A stretch of 64,000 bases of DNA from Orlajensenia stereocauli (GTDB lineage: Bacteria > Actinomycetota > Actinomycetes > Actinomycetales > Microbacteriaceae), in the NCBI RefSeq assembly GCF_039548895.1, contig NZ_JBCLVG010000003.1; one strand, 5' to 3'. A program made the position numbers and the translations under genes. Below the pieces are notes generated by a model that ran no database searches, had not been told where the DNA came from, and worked only from the letters and a program-made list of their open reading frames with translations. The first letter of the stretch is position 1. Every line of letters begins with the position of its first letter. This document shows, piece after piece, positions 8,858 through 17,636 of the stretch.

Positions 8858-10543
8858 ATGGGCTACATCGACGTCAGCGACGTCTCCTTCACCCTTCCCG
8901 ACGGCAGGCCCCTGCTCGATGCGGTCTCCTTCCGTGTCGGCGAGGGCGTCACGGGTGCTCTCATCGGTGCGAACGGCGCCGGCAAGTCGACGCTGCTGCG
9001 CATCATCCGTCGCGAGCTGGTTCCGGATTCCGGAGTCGTGTCGCTGGCCGGCGGGCTCGGCGTGATGGACCAGTTCGTCGGGCATGCTGCATCCGGGACC
9101 GTGCACGACCTGCTGGTCTCCGTCGCCCCGCAGCGGGTCCGAGGCGCGGCACTCGAGCTCGAGGCCAGCGAGAACGCGCTCATCGAGCACGACGACACCG
9201 CGACCCAGATGCGGTACGCCACGGCCCTCGCGGATTACGCGGATGCCGGCGGCTACGACCAGGAGACCGTCTGGGACACCTGCACCATGGCCGCCCTCGG
9301 CATCCCGTGGGAGCGTGCCCGCTATCGCGACGTCACCTCGCTCTCGGGCGGTGAGCAGAAGCGGCTCGCCCTCGAGGCGCTCTTCCGCGGCCCGGAGGAG
9401 GTGCTGCTGCTCGACGAGCCCGACAACTACCTCGACGTGCCGGGCAAGCGCTGGCTCGAGGAACAGCTGAGGGCGACCCGCAAGACCGTGCTGCTGGTCT
9501 CGCACGACCGGGAGCTGCTCGCGCGCGCCGCCGACCGCATCCTGACCGTCGAACTCGGTGGTGCCGGAAACACCGTGTGGGTGCACGGCGGCGGCTTCGG
9601 CGACTACCACGAGGCGCGCGACGCCCGCATGGACAGGCTCGACGAGCTGCGCCGGCGCTGGGACGAGGAGCACGCGAAGCTCCGCACCCTGGTGCAGACC
9701 CTCAAGACCAAGGCGACGTACAACGACGGCATGGCCTCCCGCTACCAGGCCGCGCAGACGCGGCTGCGCAAGTTCGAGGAGGCGGGGCCGCCCGAGGAGC
9801 GACCACCCGCCCAGGACGTCTCGATGCGCCTCCGCGGGGCGCGCACGGGAAAGCGCGCCGTCGTCTGCGAGCGGCTCGAGCTCACCGGGCTCATGCGGCC
9901 CTTCGACCTGGAGGTCTGGTACGGCGAGAGGGTGGCCGTGCTCGGATCGAACGGATCGGGCAAGTCGCACTTCCTGCGCGCGCTCGCCCGCGGCGGAACC
10001 GAACCCGACCGGATGCTCGGCCACGTGACCAGCATCGGTCAGGAGCTCGCGCCGGTACCCCACACCGGTCGTGCCGTACTCGGCGCCCGCGTGGTGCCCG
10101 GCTGGTTCGCCCAGACGCACCACCACCCCGAGCTGGCCGGCCGCACCCTGCTCGACATCCTCCATCGCGGCGACGAGGGGCGCACCGGCCTGCCGCGCGA
10201 GGCCGCGAGCTCGGCGCTCGACCGCTACGGACTGGTGCGCTCGGCACAGCAGAACTTCGAGTCGCTCTCGGGCGGCCAGCAGGCGCGGATGCAGATCCTG
10301 CTGCTCGAGCTCTCGGGCGCGACCCTGCTGCTGCTCGACGAGCCGACAGACAACCTCGACCTGGTCTCGGCCGAGGCGCTCGAGGAGGGGCTGGCCGCCT
10401 TCGACGGCACCGTGCTCGCCGTCACCCACGACCGCTGGTTCGCTCGCGGCTTCGACCGCTACCTCGTCTTCGGCGGCGACGGCGAGGTCTACGAGTCGGA
10501 TCAGCCCGTCTGGGACGAGGCCCGGGTGGCGCGGGCCCGCTGA
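8858..10543 (+). CDS. ABC-F family ATPase (ribosome-associated type)
   Basis: 561 aa from the ATG at 8858 (MGYIDVSDVSFTLPDG). Two ABC ATPase domains in one chain and no membrane segments. First domain: Walker A GANGAGKST, signature LSGGEQKRLALEAL, Walker B LLLDEPDNYLD. Second domain: a degenerate-looking P-loop GSNGSGKSH, signature LSGGQQARMQ, Walker B LLLDEPTDNLD. A charged helical linker with KTKATYNDGMASRYQ lies between them, as in ABC-F proteins that act on the ribosome. Whether it is a translation factor or gives antibiotic protection cannot be told from sequence. Confidence 0.85.
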   Translation: MGYIDVSDVSFTLPDGRPLLDAVSFRVGEGVTGALIGANGAGKSTLLRIIRRELVPDSGVVSLAGGLGVMDQFVGHAASGTVHDLLVSVAPQRVRGAALELEASENALIEHDDTATQMRYATALADYADAGGYDQETVWDTCTMAALGIPWERARYRDVTSLSGGEQKRLALEALFRGPEEVLLLDEPDNYLDVPGKRWLEEQLRATRKTVLLVSHDRELLARAADRILTVELGGAGNTVWVHGGGFGDYHEARDARMDRLDELRRRWDEEHAKLRTLVQTLKTKATYNDGMASRYQAAQTRLRKFEEAGPPEERPPAQDVSMRLRGARTGKRAVVCERLELTGLMRPFDLEVWYGERVAVLGSNGSGKSHFLRALARGGTEPDRMLGHVTSIGQELAPVPHTGRAVLGARVVPGWFAQTHHHPELAGRTLLDILHRGDEGRTGLPREAASSALDRYGLVRSAQQNFESLSGGQQARMQILLLELSGATLLLLDEPTDNLDLVSAEALEEGLAAFDGTVLAVTHDRWFARGFDRYLVFGGDGEVYESDQPVWDEARVARAR

Positions 10544-10579
10544 GCCTGCGGCATCCGGAAGCCCCTGCTGGCTCGGCAG

Positions 10580-10585
10580 TAGGCT
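10580..10585 (+). promoter_or_regulatory. Probable -10 (TAGGCT) for guaB3, leaderless geometry
   Basis: TAGGCT ends seven bases before the GTG at 10593. This is the same geometry as at purN (35808-35813) and several other genes here, and it predicts a transcript that begins at or next to the start codon. Confidence 0.5.
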
Positions 10586-10592
10586 GGAGCAC

Positions 10593-11717
10593 GTGAGTAT
10601 GGAAATCGAGATCGGTCGCGCCAAGCGCGGCCGCCGTGTGTATGCGTTCGACGACGTCGCCATCGTGCCGAGCCGGCGCACCCGCGACCCTGAAGACGTG
10701 TCGGTGACCTGGTCGATCGACGCGTACCAGTTCGACATCCCGTTCCTCGCGGCTCCGATGGACTCCGTGGTCTCGCCGACGACGGCCATCATGATGGGTC
10801 AGCTCGGCGGCCTCGGCGTGCTCGACCTCGAGGGCGTCTGGACGCGGTACGAGGACCCCGAGCCCCTGCTCGCCGAGATCCGCACCCTCCCGCAGGACCA
10901 GGCCACGCGCCGCATGCAGGAGATCTACTCGGCACCGATCAAGCCGGAGCTCGTGACCGAGCGCCTCGCCGAGATCCGCTCCGCCGGCGTCACCGTGGCC
11001 GGCGCCCTGTCGCCCCAGCGCACGCAGGAGCTCTACGAGACCGTCGTCGCCGCGGGTGTCGACCTGTTCGTCATCCGCGGCACCACGGTGTCGGCCGAGC
11101 ACGTCTCGAAGAGCACCGAGCCGCTCAACCTCAAGAAGTTCATCTACGAGCTCGACGTTCCGGTCATCGTGGGCGGTGCAGCTACCTACACGGCGGCCCT
11201 GCACCTCATGCGCACCGGCGCCGCCGGCGTGCTCGTCGGCTTCGGCGGGGGAGCCGCATCCACCACCCGCGCAGCACTCGGCATCCACGCCCCGATGGCC
11301 ACGGCCGTCGCCGACGTCGCCGGCGCTCGCCGCGACTACCTCGACGAATCGGGCGGACGCTACGTGCACGTCATCGCCGACGGGGGCCTCGGGACCAGCG
11401 GCGACATCGTCAAGGCGATCGCCTGCGGCGCCGACGCCGTGATGCTCGGGTCGACCCTGGCACGGGCGACGGATGCCCCCGGTGGCGGTTACCACTGGGG
11501 TGCCGAGTCGCACCACTCCAAGCTTCCGCGCGGCAATCGCGTTCAGGTCGGCACCATCGCCCCGCTCGAGGAGATCCTCTACGGACCGGCCCCCGTCGCC
11601 GAAGGCACGGCGAACCTCGTCGGGGCGCTGCGTCGCTCGATGGCCACGACCGGATACTCGGACCTCAAGGAGTTCCAGCGGGTCGAGGTTGTTGTCGCGC
11701 CGTATCAGGGCAACTAA
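10593..11717 (+). CDS. guaB3: GuaB3-type IMP dehydrogenase-like protein
   Basis: 374 aa from GTG at 10593; an ATG two codons later (10599) gives the more familiar MEIEIGRAKRGRR. It belongs to the actinobacterial GuaB3 family: an IMPDH-fold barrel without CBS domains. The N-terminal phrase YAFDDVAIVPSRRTRDPEDVSV and the C-terminal NLVGALRRSMATTGYSDLKEFQ are family marks. The loop that carries the catalytic cysteine in GuaB reads GFGGGAASTTRAALG and has no cysteine, so ordinary IMP dehydrogenase activity is doubtful. It is followed after 32 nt by glpD. Confidence 0.88.
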   Translation: MSMEIEIGRAKRGRRVYAFDDVAIVPSRRTRDPEDVSVTWSIDAYQFDIPFLAAPMDSVVSPTTAIMMGQLGGLGVLDLEGVWTRYEDPEPLLAEIRTLPQDQATRRMQEIYSAPIKPELVTERLAEIRSAGVTVAGALSPQRTQELYETVVAAGVDLFVIRGTTVSAEHVSKSTEPLNLKKFIYELDVPVIVGGAATYTAALHLMRTGAAGVLVGFGGGAASTTRAALGIHAPMATAVADVAGARRDYLDESGGRYVHVIADGGLGTSGDIVKAIACGADAVMLGSTLARATDAPGGGYHWGAESHHSKLPRGNRVQVGTIAPLEEILYGPAPVAEGTANLVGALRRSMATTGYSDLKEFQRVEVVVAPYQGN

Positions 11718-11749
11718 CGTCGAAGTAACGACTCGCCTCAGGGAGGCCA

Positions 11750-13480
11750 ATGATGGCATCTACGAACAACGTCAGCCGATCGTCCAAGCTCGGCCCTGAG
11801 GAACGCGCGGCCGCTCTGACGAGGATGAAGGAGCGGGAGCTCGACATCCTCGTGGTCGGCGGCGGGATCGTGGGGGCCGGAGCTGCGCTCGACGCCGTCA
11901 CGCGTGGGCTCAGCGTCGGGTTGCTCGAGCAGCGCGACTGGGCGTCGGGAACGTCCAGTCGGTCGTCGAAGCTCGTGCACGGCGGCATCCGGTACCTGGA
12001 ACAGCTCGACTTCAGGCTGGTGCGGGAGGCGCTCATGGAGCGCGGACTGCTGCTGCAGCGCATCGCGCCGCACTTGGTGAAGCCGGTGCGCTTCCTGTAC
12101 CCGCTCAAGAAGCGCGTGATCGAGCGCTGCTACATCGGCGCCGGCATGCTGCTGTACGACATCTTCAGCTACAGCGGCGGACGCCCGCCCGGGGTCCCGC
12201 ACCACCGTCACCTCTCGAAGAGGCAGGTGATGCGCGCCATCCCGTCGCTCTCGAATGACGCCCTCGTCGGCGGCATCACCTACTACGACGCCCAGGTCGA
12301 CGACGCGCGCTACGTGTCATCGCTCGGTCGCACCGCCTCGTTCTACGGCGCTCACGTGGCCACCCGCGTCAAGGTGGAGGGATTCATCAAGGTCGGCCAG
12401 CGCGTCATCGGCGTGCACGCCCACGACCTGCAGACCGGAGAGCGCTTCGAGGTGCGGGCCAAGCAGGTCGTGAACGCGACGGGCGTCTGGACGGACGACA
12501 CCCAGCGCATGGTGGGCGAGCGCGGAACCTTCAAGGTGCGTGCGTCGAAGGGCATCCACCTGGTCGTTCCTCGCGACCGCTTCCAGTCCTCGATGGGACT
12601 GCTGCTGCGCACCGAGAAGAGTGTTCTGTTCGTCATCCCGTGGGGCAGGCACTGGCTCATCGGCACGACGGACACCGACTGGAACCTCGACAAGGCGCAT
12701 CCGGCAGCAACGGCGGCCGACATCGACTACCTGCTCGAGCACGTCAACAGTGTGCTGGCCACGCAGCTCACCCGGGAGGACGTCGAGGGCGTATACGCGG
12801 GCCTGCGCCCCCTCCTCGCCGGAGAGAGCGAGCAGACCTCGAAGCTCTCCCGCGAGCACCTGGTCGGCCACAGCGTTCCCGGTCTCGTCGTGATCGCCGG
12901 TGGCAAGTGGACCACGTATCGCATCATGGCGAAGGACGCCATTGATGCGGCTGCGGATGCTCTCGACGGACGCGTGCCGCCGTCGACCACCCAGGAGATC
13001 CCGCTGCTCGGAGCCGAGGGCTACTGGGCAGCCTGGAACAAGCGTCGCAAGATCGCCAAGGCCTTCGGCGTGCACACCGTGCGCATCGAGCACCTGCTGA
13101 ACCGGTACGGCACCCTGACCGACGAACTGCTCGACCTGATCCGCGGCGACGCCTCCCTCGGGGAGCCGCTGCCGGGCGCGGACGACTACCTGGGAGCCGA
13201 GGTGGTCTACGCCGCATCCCACGAGGGCGCTCTGCACCTCGAGGACGTGCTCGCCCGACGCACCCGCATCTCGATCGAGGCCTGGGACCGCGGAGTCTCC
13301 GCAGCTCCTGTGGCGGCCAAGCTCATGGGCGGGGTGCTCGGCTGGGACAAGGAGCGTCAGGAGCGCGAGGTGGCGAACTACCTCAAGCGCGTGGCCGCCG
13401 AGCGCCAGTCGCAGGAGCAGCCCGACGACGAGTCGGCCGACCGCGTGAGGCTCGAAGCGCCCGACATCATGACGCCGTAG
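11750..13480 (+). CDS. glpD: Aerobic glycerol-3-phosphate dehydrogenase
   Basis: FAD flavoprotein, 576 aa, that oxidises glycerol-3-phosphate to dihydroxyacetone phosphate at the membrane and feeds the quinone pool. The Rossmann motif DILVVGGGIVGAGAALDAV is at about residues 29-47, then SSRSSKLVHGGIRYLEQLDF, the substrate region GRHWLIGTTDTDW, and VVIAGGKWTTYRIMAKDA. A C-terminal DAO_C helical domain follows. The start could be the ATG at 11750 or at 11753; GGGAGG at 11741-11746 fits the second slightly better. No glycerol kinase or transporter lies nearby. Confidence 0.93.
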   Translation: MMASTNNVSRSSKLGPEERAAALTRMKERELDILVVGGGIVGAGAALDAVTRGLSVGLLEQRDWASGTSSRSSKLVHGGIRYLEQLDFRLVREALMERGLLLQRIAPHLVKPVRFLYPLKKRVIERCYIGAGMLLYDIFSYSGGRPPGVPHHRHLSKRQVMRAIPSLSNDALVGGITYYDAQVDDARYVSSLGRTASFYGAHVATRVKVEGFIKVGQRVIGVHAHDLQTGERFEVRAKQVVNATGVWTDDTQRMVGERGTFKVRASKGIHLVVPRDRFQSSMGLLLRTEKSVLFVIPWGRHWLIGTTDTDWNLDKAHPAATAADIDYLLEHVNSVLATQLTREDVEGVYAGLRPLLAGESEQTSKLSREHLVGHSVPGLVVIAGGKWTTYRIMAKDAIDAAADALDGRVPPSTTQEIPLLGAEGYWAAWNKRRKIAKAFGVHTVRIEHLLNRYGTLTDELLDLIRGDASLGEPLPGADDYLGAEVVYAASHEGALHLEDVLARRTRISIEAWDRGVSAAPVAAKLMGGVLGWDKERQEREVANYLKRVAAERQSQEQPDDESADRVRLEAPDIMTP

Positions 13481-13500
13481 CGCGGGCCCTCCCCGCCGCG

Positions 13501-13557
13501 CGCCATTTCGTGTGGGTGTGCGCCACCTGATGGGGCGCACATGCCCACGAAATGGCG
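13501..13557. repeat. Long imperfect palindrome, copy 1 of a pair
   Basis: Arms 13501-13524 and 13534-13557 (24 nt each) are near-complementary around a 9-nt loop; each begins CGCCATTTCGTG when read outward-in. It lies 20 nt after glpD and could serve as its terminator. It is clearly related to the palindrome at 14316-14374 on the other side of the gene relic. Confidence 0.85.
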
Positions 13558-14317
13558 TGGGGGTGGTGGCTCGCGGGCGTCTGCGATGAGGCGCGCGCGG
13601 AAGGCCGAGGGCGAGAAGCTTCGCGGCGAGCGGCGCACCGTGCCAAGCCTCGGCCCAGTCCCATCTTCCGCAGTCCCAGCGGAGGGCTGACTGCACAGCG
13701 CGCTCGCGCTTCTTCTCAGCGATCACGATCTGCCCAGGATTCCGGTGATCATCGGGGTCGGTCAGCACTCCGAGGTACTTGCCGTCGCCGTCGGCCTCGC
13801 CCCACGCCCTGTGCTCGGGCCAGGCCAGATCGAGGTAGACGGTCGATCCGGATGGAAGGGTGACCGGATACTGCAACATCGGAGCAGGGAAGCCGAGCTC
13901 TTCGATACGCAGACGGCTCAGTGTCTCGAGCGGGCTCTCGGCCTGCGTCGTAGAGCGGTCGAGCACGGCGAGCACACGCCTGCTGCCGGGGAAGGGGAGG
14001 CGTCGCGCGAAGGCCGACCGCAGCTGCTCCGGGGTGCACAGGGGCGGTCGGTCGCCGAACCGGTCGACTCGGAGTGCGGCATCCGCCATCACGAGGGCCT
14101 GCAGGAGGGATCGTGTCCGTGCCACGTCGATGAGGGTGTCCGGCACGGCGGTCACGACCACCCCGTCGATCTCGACGAGGTCGACGGTGCCACGTCGCCC
14201 GAACTCGACGACACCGTTGCGCCGGCGACCCGACGTCGTCGGTGACAGCAGGAAGACCTCCCGGCTGAAACCGTCAACGACGGGGAGCGCGTGCATGACC
14301 GCAGCCGTGAATCCTGC
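13558..14317 (-). pseudogene. Relic of a DUF559/AbiEi-like endonuclease-fold protein
   Basis: About 240 codons of an open - strand frame resemble the central and C-terminal part of the AbiEi-like/DUF559 (Vsr-fold) proteins common in actinobacteria: AAVMHALPVVDGFSREVFLL, VEIDGVVVTAVPDTLIDVARTRSLLQALVMADAALR, ELGFPAPMLQYPV, YLDLAWPEHRAWGEADGDGKY, and a closing AAKLLALGLPR. The family's first 80-100 residues (winged helix) are missing, and the frame runs straight into the palindrome. At the other end the expected stop after GLPR is absent and the frame runs through the second palindrome into sequence antisense to glpD. Both ends are therefore lost at the repeats. Assignment is from motif memory, not a search. 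Confidence 0.6.
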
Positions 14318-14374
14318 GCCATCTTGTGGGCCCGTGCGCCACCTCATGTGGCGCACAGGCCCAAGAAGTGGCGC
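14316..14374. repeat. Long imperfect palindrome, copy 2 of a pair
   Basis: Arms 14317-14342 and 14348-14373 (26 nt each) pair with few mismatches around a 5-nt loop. It shares the CGCCAYYTY...TGTGCGCCAC pattern with the palindrome at 13501-13557. It replaces the 5' part of the relic gene. Confidence 0.85.
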
Positions 14375-14493
14375 GAAGGGCCGGACGCAGGCGAGGGTGG
14401 GCGCGGAGCAGGCGGAAGGCGGGCGGATTCGGGCCTGCAGAGGGCTCTTGTTAGGGTGGAAGGACTGTCCCCGAGACGTACGGAGTTCCAGCC

Positions 14494-15018
14494 ATGGTCG
14501 ATGTTCGGCGCGTCAAGCTCCCCGGGGTCGGGGTGTTGCACACCTTCATAACCGACGATGGCGGCAAGGTCGGCGTGATCGCCCACCGGTCCGGCCACAG
14601 CGACCTCGTCACGTTCTCGGACGAGGAGAACGACGCCGAGAAGGTGTCTCTGCGCCTGAGTGAAGACGAGGCTCACACCCTCGCCGAGCTGCTCGGCGGC
14701 ACGCAGATCACCGAGACCCTCACGGCACTCGACCAGATCCCGGGACTGTCGATCGACTGGTTCACCGTCGATTACGACGACCACATCGCCGGGCAACCGC
14801 TGGGCGACCCGGCCGATGCCGGCGTCGCCGGTCTCACCGTCGTGGCCGTCGTGCGCGGCGAGTCGGCGAACCCGGCTCCGGCTCCGGACTTCAAGGTCTT
14901 CCCCGGTGACACCCTCGTGGTGGCCGGTGCGCCGGACAAGGTCCTCAAGGCCTTCGCCTACTTCCGCTCCGGGAGCCGCGCCGCCACGTCGGCCACCGAC
15001 GCGCCGCCCGGAGGCTGA
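14494..15018 (+). CDS. Cation:proton antiporter regulatory subunit (TrkA-C domain)
   Basis: 174 aa, soluble. The N-terminal half (residues 1-75) has the phrase GVGVLHTFITDDGGKVGVIAHRSGHSDLV; the C-terminal half (about 85-160) is a TrkA-C/RCK-C-like ligand-binding domain ending FKVFPGDTLVVAGAPDKVLKAF. It lies three bases before the antiporter gene and matches the two-part KhtT/KhtU arrangement known for K+ efflux antiporters. The bound ligand is not deducible. Confidence 0.85.
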   Translation: MVDVRRVKLPGVGVLHTFITDDGGKVGVIAHRSGHSDLVTFSDEENDAEKVSLRLSEDEAHTLAELLGGTQITETLTALDQIPGLSIDWFTVDYDDHIAGQPLGDPADAGVAGLTVVAVVRGESANPAPAPDFKVFPGDTLVVAGAPDKVLKAFAYFRSGSRAATSATDAPPGG

Positions 15019-15021
15019 GCC

Positions 15022-16362
15022 ATGCACTTCGGCCCAGAACTCATCACGCTCGGCATCCTGCTGATCGTCGCGTACGCGCTCGGACGCCTGGGAAAGATGG
15101 TCGGACTGCCGACCATCCCGATCTACATGATCGTCGGGCTCCTGGCCAGTCCGAACACCGGGTGGTTCCCGCTCAACTTCGAGAACCACTACATCGAGCT
15201 CATCGCCGTCTTCGGGCTCATCATGCTGCTGTTCAACCTCGGCCTCGAGTTCGACCAGGACGAGTTCTTCGGCAATGCGGGCAAGCTGCTGATCTCGGGC
15301 GGCTCGTACATCGTGCTCAACATGGGCGCCGGTCTCCTGTTCGGCTTCATGGTCGGGTGGGGCCCGCGCGAGGCCCTGGTGATCGCCGGGATGACGGCGA
15401 CGTCGTCGAGCGCCATCGTCACGAAGCTGCTGATCGAGCTCAAACGCCTGCCCAACCGCGAGACGCCGATGATCCTCGGCGTGACCGTCGTGGAGGACAT
15501 CTTCATCGCCATCTACCTGGCGATAGTTTCCGTCGTGCTGAGCGGCGAGACCGACATCGGTCCCATCCTCATGAAGCTCGGCATCGCCTTCGCGTTCCTC
15601 GTGATCATGTTCAGCGTCGCGCGTTGGGGAGGCAAGTTCGTCGGCCGCCTCTTCCGCACCAAGGACGACGAGCTCTTCACCATCCTGTTCTTCGGCCTGG
15701 CCGTCATGTTTGGCGGTATCGGCGAGGTTCTCGGGGTGACGGATGCGATCGGCGCCTTCCTCATCGGCCTCGTGCTCGGAGCCACCCGCTTCCGCAACAA
15801 GATCGAGCACATCGCCCTGCCGCTGCGCGACGTCTTCGGCGCCTTCTTCTTCCTGAACTTCGGCCTCGCGATGGACGTCGGCGAGTTCCCGTCGGTGCTG
15901 CTCCCCGTCGTCATCGCGATCGTGATGACGATCATCCTGAACGTGGCCGCCGGGCAGTTCGTGGCGCGCATCAACGGCCTCGGGGTGCAGGCCGGCATCA
16001 ATGCGGCGGTCATCCTGCAGAACCGCGGCGAGTTCGCCCTCATCCTGGCCACCCTGTCCGTCGGCGCCGGACTCGACGACCGCATCACCCCGTTCGCCGG
16101 CCTCTACGTGCTGGTCATGTCGATCATCGGCCCGCTGCTGGCGGCGAACTCCGAGAGGATCGGGGCGAGGATCATCCGCAAGAAGCCCGAGAAGCAGCGG
16201 CGGGAACGCGATCCGATGCTGGACGAGGAGATCGCGCTGATGGAGGCCGCGACGGCCGGTCTCAGCACGAGCCACACGGACGAGACGGCCGAAGCGGTCG
16301 AACGTCTCATCGACGTGAAGGACAATGGATCAGACACACCCCGCTCGAAGGACGACGACTAG
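15022..16362 (+). CDS. CPA2-family cation:proton antiporter (KhtU/KefB-like)
   Basis: 446 aa with about 12 predicted membrane helices starting from the N-terminus (LITLGILLIVAYALGRLG). Family landmarks are LLFNLGLEFDQDEF, the GMTATSSSAIVTKLL ion-path helix, and NRGEFALILATLSVG. A charged cytoplasmic tail of about 60 residues follows and has no full RCK domain, consistent with regulation by the separate subunit encoded just upstream. It probably exchanges K+ or Na+ for H+. Confidence 0.9.
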   Translation: MHFGPELITLGILLIVAYALGRLGKMVGLPTIPIYMIVGLLASPNTGWFPLNFENHYIELIAVFGLIMLLFNLGLEFDQDEFFGNAGKLLISGGSYIVLNMGAGLLFGFMVGWGPREALVIAGMTATSSSAIVTKLLIELKRLPNRETPMILGVTVVEDIFIAIYLAIVSVVLSGETDIGPILMKLGIAFAFLVIMFSVARWGGKFVGRLFRTKDDELFTILFFGLAVMFGGIGEVLGVTDAIGAFLIGLVLGATRFRNKIEHIALPLRDVFGAFFFLNFGLAMDVGEFPSVLLPVVIAIVMTIILNVAAGQFVARINGLGVQAGINAAVILQNRGEFALILATLSVGAGLDDRITPFAGLYVLVMSIIGPLLAANSERIGARIIRKKPEKQRRERDPMLDEEIALMEAATAGLSTSHTDETAEAVERLIDVKDNGSDTPRSKDDD

Positions 16363-16366
16363 ATCC

Positions 16367-17164
16367 ATGCTCCGGATGATGGTGCGCCCTCGGTGGGTGC
16401 TCGCACTGCTCGCTGCCCTCGCGATCGCGGCGGGCTTCGCCGTGCTCGGCCAGTGGCAGCTGAGCCGGGCTGTCGAGTCATCTCGCGTCGAGACGCACCC
16501 GACCGAGACCATCGTCCCGCTCGCCGAGAAGGCCGAACCCTCGAAGCCCATCCGCCAGACCTCCACAGGCCAGATGGTCTCGGTCACGGGCCGCTGGGTT
16601 CCCGGCGACGAGCAGATCATCGGCAACCGCGTGAACGGCGAGGCCACGGGTTACTGGGTGGTGAGTCATCTGGCGGTAGATGCCGCCGGTGAGCCCGGCC
16701 TTCCCGTCGCCCGCGGCTGGGCCGCCGACGAGAAGACCGCCCGTGCCGTCGCGGCCGGCCTCGCCGGCGAGGGCACCGACGCCGTGACCGTCATCGGTCG
16801 ACTCCTGCCGACCGAGGCGCCCGAGGCTCCGGACGCCGGCGCCGATCCGCACTCGATGACGACGGTGTCGACGGCCGCACTCATCAACCTGTGGGCTGAC
16901 TTCGACAACCGCGACGTCTACGCTGCCTACATCGTCGAGATCGAGCCTCCGACGGGGCTGACGCCCATCGACTCGCCGCCCCCGTCGCAGGACGTCGAGC
17001 TCAACTGGCTCAACGTCTTCTACGCCGTGGAGTGGGTCGTCTTCGCCGGCTTCGCCATCTTCCTCTGGTACCGGCTGGTGCGCGACGCGTACGAGCGGGA
17101 GCAGGAGGAGGCGGCGGATGCGGCAGCGCAGGCCCCGGCCGAGACGACCTCCAGCGCGCCGTAG
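16367..17164 (+). CDS. SURF1-family cytochrome oxidase assembly protein
   Basis: 265 aa from the ATG at 16367, four bases after the antiporter stop; an ATG at 16325 would give 279 aa but overlaps the antiporter. An N-terminal membrane helix is followed by the SURF1 signature LGQWQLSRAVES. The second helix lies near the C-terminus (VFYAVEWVVFAGFAIFLWYRL), as in SURF1/Shy1, with an extracytoplasmic domain between containing VTGRWVPGDEQIIGNRV and PVARGWA. It helps assemble haem a-copper oxidase. The Ala/Glu-rich tail is not conserved. Confidence 0.88.
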   Translation: MLRMMVRPRWVLALLAALAIAAGFAVLGQWQLSRAVESSRVETHPTETIVPLAEKAEPSKPIRQTSTGQMVSVTGRWVPGDEQIIGNRVNGEATGYWVVSHLAVDAAGEPGLPVARGWAADEKTARAVAAGLAGEGTDAVTVIGRLLPTEAPEAPDAGADPHSMTTVSTAALINLWADFDNRDVYAAYIVEIEPPTGLTPIDSPPPSQDVELNWLNVFYAVEWVVFAGFAIFLWYRLVRDAYEREQEEAADAAAQAPAETTSSAP

Positions 17165-17167
17165 AAT
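17162..17167 (+). promoter_or_regulatory. Probable -10 (TAGAAT) for the DUF3817 gene, leaderless geometry
   Basis: TAGAAT overlaps the SURF1 stop codon and ends seven bases before the ATG at 17175. No Shine-Dalgarno sequence precedes that ATG. Confidence 0.5.
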
Positions 17168-17174
17168 GGTGAGC

Positions 17175-17636
17175 ATGCCGCTCGCACCCAAACCCGCTGA
17201 TTTTCCGCGCATCCGGGGGGCGGTGAAGTTCTACCAGGTGGCCTCGGTCATCACCGGAACCCTCCTGCTCGCCCTCTGCGCCGAGATGCTCCTCAAGTAC
17301 CTCGGAGGCCTCGAGATCGAGCTCGCCGGGCCCTCCGGCTTCCTCGCCCTCGTGCCTGCAGGCACGACAACCGCCGTGAACCTCTCGACCGGCATCCTGA
17401 TCGTGCACGGCTGGTTCTACGTCGTCTACCTGTTCAGTGACTTCCGCCTGTGGAGCCTCATGCGCTGGCCGTTCGCCAGGTTCATCGTCATCGCGCTCGG
17501 CGGTGTCATCCCCTTCCTGTCGTTCTTCCTCGAGGGCCGCATCGCCCGCGAGGTGAAGGCCTACCTCGCGACCCGGGAAGCCGAAGCCGCGCCCGTCGTC
17601 GCCCAGACCACCCCCACCGTGGAGGCCACCCAGTGA
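17175..17636 (+). CDS. DUF3817 integral membrane protein
   Basis: 153 aa with three to four membrane helices (FYQVASVITGTLLLALCAEMLLKYL; GILIVHGWFYVVYLFSDFRLW; FIVIALGGVIPFLSFFLE). It matches the small DUF3817 proteins that sit just upstream of guaA in many actinobacteria. The ATG at 17175 (MPLAPKPADFPRIRGAVKFYQ) was preferred over 17166 because the upstream bases form a -10-like hexamer. The stop overlaps the guaA start by four bases. Function unknown. Confidence 0.85.
   Translation: MPLAPKPADFPRIRGAVKFYQVASVITGTLLLALCAEMLLKYLGGLEIELAGPSGFLALVPAGTTTAVNLSTGILIVHGWFYVVYLFSDFRLWSLMRWPFARFIVIALGGVIPFLSFFLEGRIAREVKAYLATREAEAAPVVAQTTPTVEATQ

Noticed and set aside
10422..11759. - strand 445-codon frame across guaB3
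   Set aside because: Antisense to a gene with clear IMPDH-family motifs; no start signal.
12317..13557. Continuation of the - strand relic frame under glpD
   Set aside because: The frame stays open only because it is antisense to glpD. Family resemblance ends at about 13595.
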